A stretch of 64,000 nucleotides of DNA from Acidobacteriota bacterium (GTDB taxonomy: Bacteria; Actinomycetota; Acidimicrobiia; Acidimicrobiales; Microtrichaceae). A program made the position numbers and the translations under genes. The number at the start of each line of letters is the position of its first letter. Within the stretch, counting starts at the first letter, position 1. Below the pieces are notes generated by a model that saw only the letters and a program-made list of their open reading frames with translations, did no database searches and had not been told where the DNA came from. The stretch covers positions 1-64,000 of the forward strand of contig QEUP01000012.1 in the NCBI GenBank assembly GCA_003577145.1, given 5' to 3'. Shown piece by piece: positions 10,065-18,668 of the stretch.

Positions 10065-10850
10065 ATGGAGGCACCTGGTCACACCCGCCGCATGCTCGGG
10101 CTCTTCGCCGACCTGCTGGAGTACCCCGAATGCGTCCCCACGTCTGCGGCCGGCTCATGCGCTGTCATCGTCGAGGGTCTCGATCCGGGCATCGCCGCCG
10201 ATGTGGAGGTCTTCGCTGCAGCGATCGAGCCGTACGACACGGGTTCGCTGCAAGAGCTCTACACCCAGACCTTCGATCTCGAGGCCACCTGGCACCCCTA
10301 CCTCGGCTACCACCTCTTCGGTGAGACCTATCAGCGCAGCGTGTTCCTCGTGGAGCTCAAGGAGCGCTACGAGCGACACGAATTCGAGGTCGAGACCGAG
10401 CTACCGGACCACCTCCCGGTGGTTCTTCGCTTCCTGTCGGTCTGCGACGACGACGGTCTGCTCGAAGAGATCGTCACCGAAGGGCTCACCCCGGTCCTGG
10501 AGAAGATGCTCGGCGCCAAGAAGGAGGGCGTCGACAAAGAAGAGGTCGACAAAGAAGAGGCTGTCGACGAGGAGACCGAGCGGCCCGCCGAGTCAGAGGC
10601 AGAACCCGAGGAAGCCACCGCCGACGGGCCGGCCGTAGCCGCTGATCCGGGCGATGACGGGCAGCAGGAGCCGCCCCAGCCCTACAGGGTCCTGCTGGGG
10701 GCACTCCTTGCCGTGCTGCACGAGATCTACGGACCATCCCGACTGGAGGAGATCCGCGACCCGGAGCCCTATGGCCCGTCGCTGATGGAACAACCACCCT
10801 GCCAGCCGACGATGTCGTCCGACGGAACACCAGTCAGGTTGAGGGCTTGA
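10065..10850 (+). CDS. narJ: Nitrate reductase molybdenum-cofactor assembly chaperone
   Basis: NarJ is the private chaperone that holds apo-NarGH for Moco and cluster insertion and membrane docking; it is not part of the final complex. The 261-residue protein has the TorD/NarJ helical core with WHPYLGYHLFGETYQR and FLVELKERY, followed by LPDHLPVVLRFLS. Between that core and the C-terminal LLGALLAVLHEIYGPSR helix lies an unusual acidic insert (about residues 155-205) with repeated VDKEE units. The start is set at ATG 10065, 11 bases after CGGAGG. Upstream GTG codons that overlap the narH stop are possible alternatives. Confidence 0.9.
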   Translation: MEAPGHTRRMLGLFADLLEYPECVPTSAAGSCAVIVEGLDPGIAADVEVFAAAIEPYDTGSLQELYTQTFDLEATWHPYLGYHLFGETYQRSVFLVELKERYERHEFEVETELPDHLPVVLRFLSVCDDDGLLEEIVTEGLTPVLEKMLGAKKEGVDKEEVDKEEAVDEETERPAESEAEPEEATADGPAVAADPGDDGQQEPPQPYRVLLGALLAVLHEIYGPSRLEEIRDPEPYGPSLMEQPPCQPTMSSDGTPVRLRA

Positions 10851-10863
10851 GGAGCGTGTCGAG

Positions 10864-11553
10864 ATGCTAGATCAGTTCCTGCTAATCGCCATCCCCTACA
10901 TGGCGGTGCTACTCGCGGTGCTGGGGGGGCTCTACCGCTACTACAGCGACCGGTTCTCGTACTCCAGCCAGTCGTCGGAGTTCCTCGAGAGCCGCACGCT
11001 GTTCTGGGGGTCGGTGCCGTGGCACTACGGCATCATCATCATCCTCCTCGCCCACCTGCTCGTCTTCTTGTTGCCGGGGTTGTGGAAGGGGATAATCGGC
11101 GAGCCTTCCCGCCTCTATGTCTTCGAGGTGATGGGGTTCTCCTTCGCCCTGTTGACGATCATCGGGCTCAGCGCGCTCATCGTCCGTCGCTTCAGCTTCC
11201 GCCGGATCATGATCGTCACCTCGCCGATGGACTGGCTGCTGCTCGCCCTGCTGCTCGCCCAGGTGGTGCTCGGCGCCTACGTCGCCCTCTTCTACCGCTG
11301 GGGGGCCGAGTGGGGCGCCTACAAGGCTGCACCATGGCTGGCTTCGCTGGTGAAGTTCCAGCCCGACATCGGCAACGTCGCCACCCTTCCCTGGATCGTG
11401 AAGCTCCACCTGATCGGTGGCTTCCTGATCATCGCCATCTTCCCCTTCACGCGCCTCGTCCACCTCGTCACCTTCCCCCTCTCGTACCTGTGGCGTCCGC
11501 GCCAGGTCGTCATCTGGAACCGCAAGAGGGAGAAGGTGCGGATCAAGGCCTGA
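10864..11553 (+). CDS. narI: Nitrate reductase gamma subunit, cytochrome b
   Basis: The 229-residue membrane subunit has five hydrophobic helices and carries two b-hemes between the quinone pool or outer face and NarH. All four expected heme-ligand histidines are present: His54 and His64 (WHYGIIIILLAHLL) and His182 and His200 (LHLIGGF and RLVHLVTFPL). The 10- and 18-residue spacings match the Escherichia coli protein. The basic C-terminal tail is cytoplasmic. It starts 13 bases after narJ. Having all four ligands argues for an intact NarGHI-type complex with standard electron transfer. Confidence 0.95.
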   Translation: MLDQFLLIAIPYMAVLLAVLGGLYRYYSDRFSYSSQSSEFLESRTLFWGSVPWHYGIIIILLAHLLVFLLPGLWKGIIGEPSRLYVFEVMGFSFALLTIIGLSALIVRRFSFRRIMIVTSPMDWLLLALLLAQVVLGAYVALFYRWGAEWGAYKAAPWLASLVKFQPDIGNVATLPWIVKLHLIGGFLIIAIFPFTRLVHLVTFPLSYLWRPRQVVIWNRKREKVRIKA

Positions 11554-11610
11554 CCTCGGAGAGGAGGCGGGCCCTGGAAGCCCGCTCCCTACGACACGCC
11601 CCCCTCACAG

Positions 11611-13257
11611 ATGAGCACACCCCCCGCCGCCGACGAGCGGCCCCCCAAGCTCCTCGACTTCAGCCAGGAACGGATCAGGGTGCTCCACTTCACGTGGATC
11701 GCCTTCTTCATGACGTTCTACGTCTGGTTCAACATGGCGCCGCTCACCACGACCATGCTGGACTCGGAGGAGTGGCTGACCGAGGACATGATCAAGGTCC
11801 TGTTGATCTGCAACGTCGCCCTCACCATCCCGGTCCGCATCGTCGTCGGCGCGCTGGTCGACCGCTTCGGTTCGCGGATCGTGTACTCCGCCCTGATGTG
11901 CTTGATGGCCATCCCCACCGTGGCCTTCGCGTTCGGCAACAGCTTCATGCAGCTCGTGATCTCCAGGCTGGTGCTCGGATCGATCGGCGCGGGCTTCGTG
12001 ATCGGCATCAAGATGGTCGCCCAGTGGTTCCCACCCAAGTACATCGGCCGAGCTGAGGGCTTCTACGGAGGGTGGGGCAACTTCGGTGCCGCCGCCGCCG
12101 CCATGACCCTCCCCTGGATCACGCTCACCGTGATGGATGAGTGGTTCGGGCTCGACGACGACTCCTGGCGCTGGGCTTTGGCTGCCAACGCGGCGGTGCT
12201 GTTCGCCTACGGCGTCCTCTACTACTTCCTGGTCAAGGACACGCCCGAGGGCAAGGAGCTCCCCAAGGCCAAGAAGACCGAACCCATGATGTGCAGTTCC
12301 TACGGGGACCTCGCCCAGTACCTGGTCTGGTCGTTCCCTCTCGTCGGGGCTTTGGGCCTGCTCGCCTGGCGCATCAGCGACGTCGACGTCAACGGGAAGC
12401 CGTTCCTCTCCTCCACGACGCTGTGGGTCATCTACGCGGCCCTGGCGTTGATCTACGTCGCGCACGTCATCAAGACGCTGCACCTCAACCTTCCCTACCT
12501 GCGCCGCGGCGTACCGGAAGGCGAGAAGTACCACTGGGGTAGCGTTGCCGCCCTCAACAGCACCTACTTCGCCAACTTCGGCGCCGAGTTGGCGGTCGTG
12601 TCCATGCTGCCCGCCTTCTTCGAGACGGTCTTCAAGCCGCTCACCAACGATTCGGGCTCACCGCTCGTCACCGCCACTGTCGCGGGGGTGCTGGCTGCTT
12701 CCTTCCCGTTCATCAACCTGGTGGCCCGTCCCCTCGGTGGGCTCCTCTCGGACAGAATGGGCCGTCGCAAGCACACCATGCTGATCTACATGTTCGGGAT
12801 CACCGTCGGATTCGTGCTCATGGGCTTCATCGGCAAATGGGGGCCGGTCGTCGACGGCGAGCGCAGCGTGCTGCCCACCTCCGCCACGCTGTGGTGGGTG
12901 GTGATCTCGGTGGGCTTCGCGCTCTTCGCCTCAGTCTTCGTGCAGGGCGGCGCGGGTGCGACCTTTGCGATCATCCCCATGGTCAACAAGCGGATGACCG
13001 GCCAGATCGCCGGGATGGCCGGTGCCTATGGCAGCATCGGCGGGGTCGTCTACCTGGTGGTCTACTCCCTCGTCGACGCCAAGACGTTCTTCTACATCCT
13101 CGCCGGGGGCGCGCTGGTCAGCTTCACGATCACCCTGCTCATGTTGCGAGAGCCGGAGCGATCCTTTGCGGAGAGCCTCGACTACGAGGTGACGCCTGCC
13201 GGCCACGCAGGAGCTGAGCCCTCCAGTACCGCCGAACCGGCGCCTCAGGACACGTAG
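11611..13257 (+). CDS. narK: NarK-type nitrate/nitrite transporter (MFS), copy 1
   Basis: The 548-residue MFS carrier has about twelve transmembrane helices and sits directly after narI. Typical NarK features include the glycine-rich helix region (GSIGAGFVIGIKMVAQWF), the segment EGFYGGWGNFGAA, and the MFS loop RPLGGLLSDRMGRRKH. It is longer than the second copy because of a cytoplasmic loop between helices 6 and 7 that contains two extra hydrophobic segments. Inferred job: nitrate/proton import or nitrate/nitrite exchange serving the cytoplasmic active site of NarG. Starting with ATG at 11611, it is 57 bases after narI and probably co-transcribed. Confidence 0.9.
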   Translation: MSTPPAADERPPKLLDFSQERIRVLHFTWIAFFMTFYVWFNMAPLTTTMLDSEEWLTEDMIKVLLICNVALTIPVRIVVGALVDRFGSRIVYSALMCLMAIPTVAFAFGNSFMQLVISRLVLGSIGAGFVIGIKMVAQWFPPKYIGRAEGFYGGWGNFGAAAAAMTLPWITLTVMDEWFGLDDDSWRWALAANAAVLFAYGVLYYFLVKDTPEGKELPKAKKTEPMMCSSYGDLAQYLVWSFPLVGALGLLAWRISDVDVNGKPFLSSTTLWVIYAALALIYVAHVIKTLHLNLPYLRRGVPEGEKYHWGSVAALNSTYFANFGAELAVVSMLPAFFETVFKPLTNDSGSPLVTATVAGVLAASFPFINLVARPLGGLLSDRMGRRKHTMLIYMFGITVGFVLMGFIGKWGPVVDGERSVLPTSATLWWVVISVGFALFASVFVQGGAGATFAIIPMVNKRMTGQIAGMAGAYGSIGGVVYLVVYSLVDAKTFFYILAGGALVSFTITLLMLREPERSFAESLDYEVTPAGHAGAEPSSTAEPAPQDT

Positions 13258-13300
13258 CGCGGCCGGCCCCCAACGGCATGGTCGTGACGAAAGGCCCACG

Positions 13301-14653
13301 ATGACCGAGACACAACAGCAGCCGAAGTCAGGCTCGACCTGGCTCGAGCACTGGGATCCCGAGGACCAAAGCGAGTGGGATGCCAACTGCAAACCGGTGG
13401 CGTGGCGGACCCTGACGATCACCACCGCCAACCTGACGATGGCGTTCGCGGTGTGGTTCGTGGTCAGCGCGCTCGTCGTGAAGCTCGGCGATGTCGGCTT
13501 CGATCTCAGCACCAGCCAGCTCTTCTGGCTGGCAGCCATGCCCGGCTTGGCGGGCGGGACCTTCCGCATCATCCACACCTTCATGGTCCCGATCTTCGGG
13601 ACCCGTCACGTGGTCACCGTGGGCGCTCTCACGCTGCTGCTGCCTCTCGTCGGATGGTTCTTCGCGGTGCAAAGCGACGACACCCCCTACCCGGTCTTGT
13701 TGCTGCTCGCCTTCCTGGCAGGCGTCGGCGGTGGGTGCTTCTCGTCGTTCATGCCCAGCACCAGCTTGTTCTTCCCCAAACGGCTCCAGGGCACTGCTCT
13801 CGGAATACAGGCCGGGGTGGGGAACTTCGGCGTCAGCCTCGTGCAGTTCGCCACACCCTGGATAATCGGCTTCGCCCTGGCCGGATCTCTCCTCGGTGGG
13901 CCCCAAGAGCTCGAAGAGAGCGGCAAGGACGTCTGGCTCCAGAACGCAACGTTCATCTGGATCCCGGTAGTGGCTGTGCTGGCGGTGTTGGCCTGGTTCG
14001 GCCTCAAGAGCGTCCCCGTGCGGGCGAGCTTCCGTGAGCAACTCGACATCTTCGGGAACGCCCACACCTGGTGGATGACATCGCTGTACATCATGACGTT
14101 CGGCTCGTTCGCGGGGTTCTCGGCATCGTTCCCGCTGCTCATCAAGGAGCTCTACGGCGACTTCCCTGACGCGCCCGACCCGTTGAGGTACGCCTTCCTG
14201 GGGCCGCTGGTGGGCTCGACCATGCGAGTGCTGGCAGGTCCGCTCTCGGATCGCTTCGGCGGGTCGAAGGTGACAGTCGTCTCCTCGATCGGCTTGCTCG
14301 TCTGCGCCATCGGTGTCACCTCCGCCACGGAGCCGACCTCGGTCGATTCATTCCCGCTGTTCGTGGGCTGGATGCTCGGCCTGTTCTTCTTCTCGGGCAT
14401 CGGCAACGCCTCGACATACAAGCAGATGCCGATGATCTTCCCGGCCCGCCAGGCGGGTGGCGTGCTGGGCTGGACCGCGGCGATCGCCGCTTACGGGCCT
14501 TTCGTCTTCTCGGTCCTCATCGCCTGGGCAATCGGTGCCAGCGCCTCGGGGTCGCCGAACATGTTCTTCTACGGGATCGCCGTCTTCTACGCCATCAACA
14601 TCTTCATCAACTTCTGGTTCTATGCCCGACCGAACGCCCCGCACCCCTGCTGA
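13301..14653 (+). CDS. narK: NarK-type nitrate/nitrite transporter (MFS), copy 2
   Basis: This 450-residue, twelve-helix MFS protein is the second NarK-like carrier of the operon. It shows the TFRIIHTFMVPIFGTRH and GVGGGCFSSFMPSTSLFFP helices and an ALGIQAGVGNFGVSLVQF segment typical of nitrate transporters. GAAAGG lies just upstream of the ATG at 13301. The two copies are clearly diverged, so this is an old pair rather than a recent duplication. In other bacteria paired NarK1/NarK2 types split nitrate/proton symport and nitrate/nitrite antiport. Which copy does which cannot be read here. Confidence 0.9.
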   Translation: MTETQQQPKSGSTWLEHWDPEDQSEWDANCKPVAWRTLTITTANLTMAFAVWFVVSALVVKLGDVGFDLSTSQLFWLAAMPGLAGGTFRIIHTFMVPIFGTRHVVTVGALTLLLPLVGWFFAVQSDDTPYPVLLLLAFLAGVGGGCFSSFMPSTSLFFPKRLQGTALGIQAGVGNFGVSLVQFATPWIIGFALAGSLLGGPQELEESGKDVWLQNATFIWIPVVAVLAVLAWFGLKSVPVRASFREQLDIFGNAHTWWMTSLYIMTFGSFAGFSASFPLLIKELYGDFPDAPDPLRYAFLGPLVGSTMRVLAGPLSDRFGGSKVTVVSSIGLLVCAIGVTSATEPTSVDSFPLFVGWMLGLFFFSGIGNASTYKQMPMIFPARQAGGVLGWTAAIAAYGPFVFSVLIAWAIGASASGSPNMFFYGIAVFYAINIFINFWFYARPNAPHPC

Positions 14654-14694
14654 GGGGTAGAGCTGCGAGCAAGGGCGCGAGGAGGTCACACGTC

Positions 14695-15159
14695 ATGGCA
14701 TTCGAGCGAATCCTCGCAGGAACAGACGGGTCACGCGGGGGGGAGGCTGCTACCAGGGTGGGCGGCGAGCTGGCGCGAGCCTTTGGCGCCGAGTTGATCC
14801 TCGTACACGTCGTGCCGATGCCACCGCTGGTGTACGGGGTCGACCAGGCCATCTCCGACGAGCTGAACGAGTACCTCGAGCAAGAGGCGCGCGAGGTCAT
14901 GGCCCGGGCGGGGGAGATACTGGGGGAGTCGGGGGTGGACTACGAGCAGGTCGTGCAGCCGGGCCGCGCTGCAGACGTGCTGCTCGACATCGCCGAGGAA
15001 CGCAAGGTCGACATGATCGTCGTCGGGCATCGTGGGCTGGGTTCCGTGAAGCGCTTCGTGCTGGGTTCGGTCTCGTCGAAGCTGTCCCACGCCGCCCAGT
15101 GCGCCCTCGTGCTGGCACCCGTTCCTCAGGACGGCGAGACTGACACCCACATCGTGTAG
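14695..15159 (+). CDS. Universal stress protein (UspA fold, ATP-binding type)
   Basis: The 154-residue single-domain Usp begins FERILAGTDGS and ends with the nucleotide-binding signature GHRGLGSVKRFVLGSVS, which fits G-2x-G-9x-G-S. ATP binding is therefore expected. It follows the second narK by 41 bases on the same strand, so anaerobic co-expression is likely. Usp proteins are common in hypoxia and dormancy regulons of actinobacteria, which fits the dormancy-type cluster near 53-55 kb. The exact client or process is unknown. Confidence 0.9.
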   Translation: MAFERILAGTDGSRGGEAATRVGGELARAFGAELILVHVVPMPPLVYGVDQAISDELNEYLEQEAREVMARAGEILGESGVDYEQVVQPGRAADVLLDIAEERKVDMIVVGHRGLGSVKRFVLGSVSSKLSHAAQCALVLAPVPQDGETDTHIV

Positions 15160-15208
15160 TAGCCCACGGCGGCGGGGCACCTACCCGGGAAGCACGGGGG
15201 GTTGTGTC

Positions 15209-16192
15209 ATGGACATCTCACGGCTCGAGGGCATCGTTGCGATCCTCCCGACCCCACTTGCGCCGAACGGAGCCATCGACGAGCCCGCTCTGCGGCACCT
15301 GGTCGAGTTCGGCGTTGAACAGGGCATGGACGGGCTGGTCGTGCTGGGCTCCAACGGCGAGTTCCCCTACCTGAGCTTCGAGGAGAAGCGGGAGGTGATG
15401 GGGATTGCCGCGGAGACCGCGGCGGGGCGGATACCGGTGATCGGTACCGCTTCGGCAGCGGGCACCGATCAGGCCGTCGCCCTTGCCCGGGCGGCCGACG
15501 ACGCTGGCTGCGACGCGGTGATGGCGGCGGTCCCGGCCTACTTCGAGATCGGCGCGGACGAAGTCGTGTCGCACATGGAGACGCTGGCGAGCGAGGGGGA
15601 TGTGCCGGTCTTCTTCTATCACTTCCCCGAGGTGACCGGCGTGGAGCTGTCGCCGGCCGAGATAGCGCAGGTCGCAGCGGTGCCAGGTGTGGTCGGCGCG
15701 AAGATCACCGTCGTCAACTCGACGTTCCAGCGTGAGGTGATCGAAGCCACCCGACCAAGTGATTGGCAGGTCTTCAGCGGCACCAGCTTCCTGCTCGCCA
15801 GCTGTGTCGAGGCGGGCGGAGCCGGAGTCTTCTGCCCGTTGCCGCTCCTCGGTCCGGCGGCCGTGCGTGAGCTGTGGGTAGCGCTCCGCGACGGCCGCCG
15901 CCAACGAGCCGAAGCCCTTCAGGCCGATCTGCTCCGGGCGATTCCTTTGATGAGCGGCATCGACGCGCCGGTCGAGCAGCTGATCGACGGGTTCAAGCTT
16001 GCTGCGCACGGCCCGTTTGGCGGATCTGGGACCAGGCCAGCGCCTTCCCAAGGCCTGCTGAAGGCGGCGCTGCGGCTCTGCGGGCATCCTCTCGGGCCGA
16101 CCGTCAAGTCGCCGTGTCGTGAAGCCGGCGAGGAAGAGGTCGCTCTCCTGGAACGGACGCTGCACGAGCTGGGCTGGGTGAACGGATCGTGA
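15209..16192 (+). CDS. DapA/NAL-family Schiff-base lyase or synthase
   Basis: The 327-residue TIM-barrel enzyme belongs to the dihydrodipicolinate synthase / N-acetylneuraminate lyase family. It has the N-terminal VVLGSNGEFPYLS motif (family form GTTGE), a Tyr in VFFYHFPEVTG, and the Schiff-base Lys in VVGAKITVVNS. The mismatch with strict DapA motifs makes lysine biosynthesis less likely than a related aldol-type reaction on a 2-oxo acid. It starts at ATG 15209. It follows the Usp gene by 49 bases but has no obvious link to nitrate metabolism, so the substrate stays open. Confidence 0.75.
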   Translation: MDISRLEGIVAILPTPLAPNGAIDEPALRHLVEFGVEQGMDGLVVLGSNGEFPYLSFEEKREVMGIAAETAAGRIPVIGTASAAGTDQAVALARAADDAGCDAVMAAVPAYFEIGADEVVSHMETLASEGDVPVFFYHFPEVTGVELSPAEIAQVAAVPGVVGAKITVVNSTFQREVIEATRPSDWQVFSGTSFLLASCVEAGGAGVFCPLPLLGPAAVRELWVALRDGRRQRAEALQADLLRAIPLMSGIDAPVEQLIDGFKLAAHGPFGGSGTRPAPSQGLLKAALRLCGHPLGPTVKSPCREAGEEEVALLERTLHELGWVNGS

Positions 16193-16243
16193 TGCGGGAA
16201 GCGGTGAGCGGGTGGCAGCGGAGCTGATCGAACGGCTGTGACC

Positions 16244-17242
16244 ATGAGCTCGGGAGCGTCACACGGCCATGACCCGGGTGGGGACGAGCCCGGACAGCCC
16301 ATAGCCGGCGAGGAGCGGGACCTCGAGGAGGAGCGAGGCGAGTTCGGGTTCCGGCAGCTCCTGACGTTGCGTCCCAGTTGGGTCCAGATCGCCTTCCTGG
16401 TCTTGCTCACCGTGTTGGCCATCGGGCCGTTCGTCGCTCTCGTCGTGGTCCTGCACACACCGCAGAGCTCGACGAGCGATCTCGTCGAGGGCCCGTCACC
16501 GCCCGCGGACGGTCTCGAGTTGGAGGCGACGGCCAACGGCGTGAACGCAGTCGGCGGCGAGTTGAGCGTCCTGTTGGTGCTCGAGCCCCAGCCCGGCTTG
16601 CTGAGCAAGAACGGTCTCACAAGAGGTCTGGAGCTGCGGGTCAACGATGTGCGCGGCGAGACCACCTACACCTTTGCCGAGGGGGAGCCGGTCTCCGGTG
16701 TCCAGGTCTCGCTGTTGCTGGCCGACGGCGCCGTCACGCAGTACCCGTTCGACAGCTACCACTCGACGCTGATCTACAACGTCGTGTACACCGACGCCGA
16801 CGACGGTGGTGAACGACCGCAGGTCTCCCTGAGCGTGCGGTCCTCGGTGACGGACTTCAAGGTGAGGGCATCGGTCGCTTCCGGTGACGTAGGTCCCTTC
16901 AATGTCGTCGATTTCGAGATAGAGCGGAACACGAGCACCACGGTCTACTCGATCGGCATCATGGCGCTGATGTGGGGTCTGGCGATCACGGGGGTCCTGA
17001 TCTCCTGGGCGATCGTCATCTGGAGGGTGGAACCACCCATCTGGGTCTACGCCTACTTCGTCGGTGTCCTGTTCGCTCTTCCTCCCCTGAGGAACTCGCT
17101 TCCGGGGAGCCCCCCACCTGGCGCGGTCGTCGACTTCGTGTCGTTCTACTGGTCGATCGCAATAGTGGGCGCGGCCATGCTGCTCGTGGTCGGCGTCTGG
17201 ATCCGGAACGCGCGGGCCCATCGGCGTCGTCGCCAGGCCTAG
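16244..17242 (+). CDS. DUF4436 membrane protein
   Basis: The 332-residue protein has a cytoplasmic acidic N-terminus and one transmembrane helix at about residues 45-70. An extracytoplasmic beta-rich domain follows, and then three closely spaced helices at the C-terminus. The segments YPFDSYHS and LRNSLPGSPPPGAVVDF are typical of DUF4436, a family found mainly in actinobacteria. Function is unknown. ATG at 16244 is chosen; a GTG two codons upstream is also possible. The gene is convergent with the beta-CASP nuclease gene, with only about 20 bases between their stops. Confidence 0.75.
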   Translation: MSSGASHGHDPGGDEPGQPIAGEERDLEEERGEFGFRQLLTLRPSWVQIAFLVLLTVLAIGPFVALVVVLHTPQSSTSDLVEGPSPPADGLELEATANGVNAVGGELSVLLVLEPQPGLLSKNGLTRGLELRVNDVRGETTYTFAEGEPVSGVQVSLLLADGAVTQYPFDSYHSTLIYNVVYTDADDGGERPQVSLSVRSSVTDFKVRASVASGDVGPFNVVDFEIERNTSTTVYSIGIMALMWGLAITGVLISWAIVIWRVEPPIWVYAYFVGVLFALPPLRNSLPGSPPPGAVVDFVSFYWSIAIVGAAMLLVVGVWIRNARAHRRRRQA

Positions 17243-17261
17243 TCCCGGACCCGGATTGGGC

Positions 17262-18668
17262 TCAATCGAGTCGGATTCGTTCCCGGTAACGCGGGATCAT
17301 GGCCAGCCAATTGAGCTCGTGACGGATCCGGGACTGGAGAGCCTCGGCGGGTCGCGGTTCGCCGTGGACTATGAAGACGCCGTCCGGATCTCGGTCCGCG
17401 GTACGGAGCCATTCGACCAGCTCATCGCCGTCGGCATGGACGGAGAGCCCGTCGAACTTGACGACCTCGGCCCTGACAGGCACGTACCGGCCCAGCATCT
17501 TGACGTGAGCGGCGCCGTCTGCGAGCGTCCGGCCTCTGGTGCCGGCCGCCTGGAATCCGACAAGGGCAACAGCGTTGCGGCGATCCGGCAGCATGGCCTT
17601 GAGGTGGTGGACGACCCTTCCGCCGGTGGCCATCCCGCTGGCGGAGATGATCACCGAGGGGTAGCGGGGACGGTTGAGCTCGATCGAGTCCTCCACGTCG
17701 CGCACCTCCACGAGGGTCCCGGTGTCGAAGGGGTCGCCGCCGTCGAGGCAGTCGGCTCGAACTTCAGGTGATCGACGGGCCAGGGCTCGGCGGTACGCGC
17801 CCAGCGCGGCCAGCGCCATGGGGCTGTCGACGTAGACGGGGAGCTGGGGGGTAGTTCCGCTTTCGAACATCTGACGCAGGCGGAAGAGCACGACCTCTGT
17901 CCTGTCGACTGCGAAGGCGGGGATGATGACCGAACCCCCCCGCTCGGCGGTTCGGGTGATTAGCCCCGCGAGGTCGTCGCCGAAATCGTCTCGAGGGTGG
18001 CGTTGATCGCCGTAGGTGGACTCGATGACGATGAGATCAGCGGCTCCCACCGGCTCGGGCGGTTTCAGGACGGGATGCGTGGGACGGCCGAGGTCGCCGC
18101 TGAACACGATCCGTCGTTCGGTGGGTCCGTCGATCTCCATGGTGATGGTGGCCGCCCCGAGGATGTGGCCGGCGTGGCGGAAGGTCATGGTCAGGCCGGG
18201 AGCGATCTCCTGGGGTTCGGAGAACCTGCTCCGCGCCAGTTGTCGAAGTGAGGCGCGTGCGTCTTGTTCCGTGAAGAGCGGTAGCGCCGGCCGGTGCTTC
18301 GAGAAGCCTTTGCGGTTGGCGTAAGCGGCTTCCTCCTCCTGGAGATGCCCGGCGTCAGGCAGGACGATCCCGCAGAGCTCGGCGGTGCCGTCAGTGACGT
18401 GAACCGGTCCGGCGAACCCTCCCCGGCAGAGCCTCGGCAGGTAGCCGCAGTGATCCACGTGAGCATGCGTGAGGACGACGGCGTCGATCGATGACGGGTC
18501 GATCGGGAGTGGGTCCCAGTTGCGGAGGCGGTACTCCTTCAGACCCTGGTACAGGCCGCAGTCGACGAGCACCCTCGCTGCTGGGGTTTCCAACAGGAAG
18601 CGGCTGCCGGTGACGGTGCGGGTTGCTCCGAGGAAGCTGAGCACCGGAGCCGAGGGTTCCGACGTCAC
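17262..18668 (-). CDS. Metallo-beta-lactamase / beta-CASP RNA-processing hydrolase
   Basis: This 468-residue enzyme has the full zinc-dependent nuclease core: VDCGLYQG, the HAHVDHCG zinc motif, the AGHILGAA histidine, and FSGDLGR with its metal Asp. The beta-CASP elements follow: IESTYGDQRH, YVDSPMA, SGMATGGRVVHHL and a late GLSVHADGDEL histidine. Such proteins are exo- or endoribonucleases related to CPSF73 and RNase J, though this is the short RNA-specificity type rather than RNase J itself. The GTG start at 18668 overlaps the stop of the MFS-Lnt gene (GTGA, 18665-18668), indicating translational coupling. Confidence 0.85.
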   Translation of the reverse strand: MTSEPSAPVLSFLGATRTVTGSRFLLETPAARVLVDCGLYQGLKEYRLRNWDPLPIDPSSIDAVVLTHAHVDHCGYLPRLCRGGFAGPVHVTDGTAELCGIVLPDAGHLQEEEAAYANRKGFSKHRPALPLFTEQDARASLRQLARSRFSEPQEIAPGLTMTFRHAGHILGAATITMEIDGPTERRIVFSGDLGRPTHPVLKPPEPVGAADLIVIESTYGDQRHPRDDFGDDLAGLITRTAERGGSVIIPAFAVDRTEVVLFRLRQMFESGTTPQLPVYVDSPMALAALGAYRRALARRSPEVRADCLDGGDPFDTGTLVEVRDVEDSIELNRPRYPSVIISASGMATGGRVVHHLKAMLPDRRNAVALVGFQAAGTRGRTLADGAAHVKMLGRYVPVRAEVVKFDGLSVHADGDELVEWLRTADRDPDGVFIVHGEPRPAEALQSRIRHELNWLAMIPRYRERIRLD

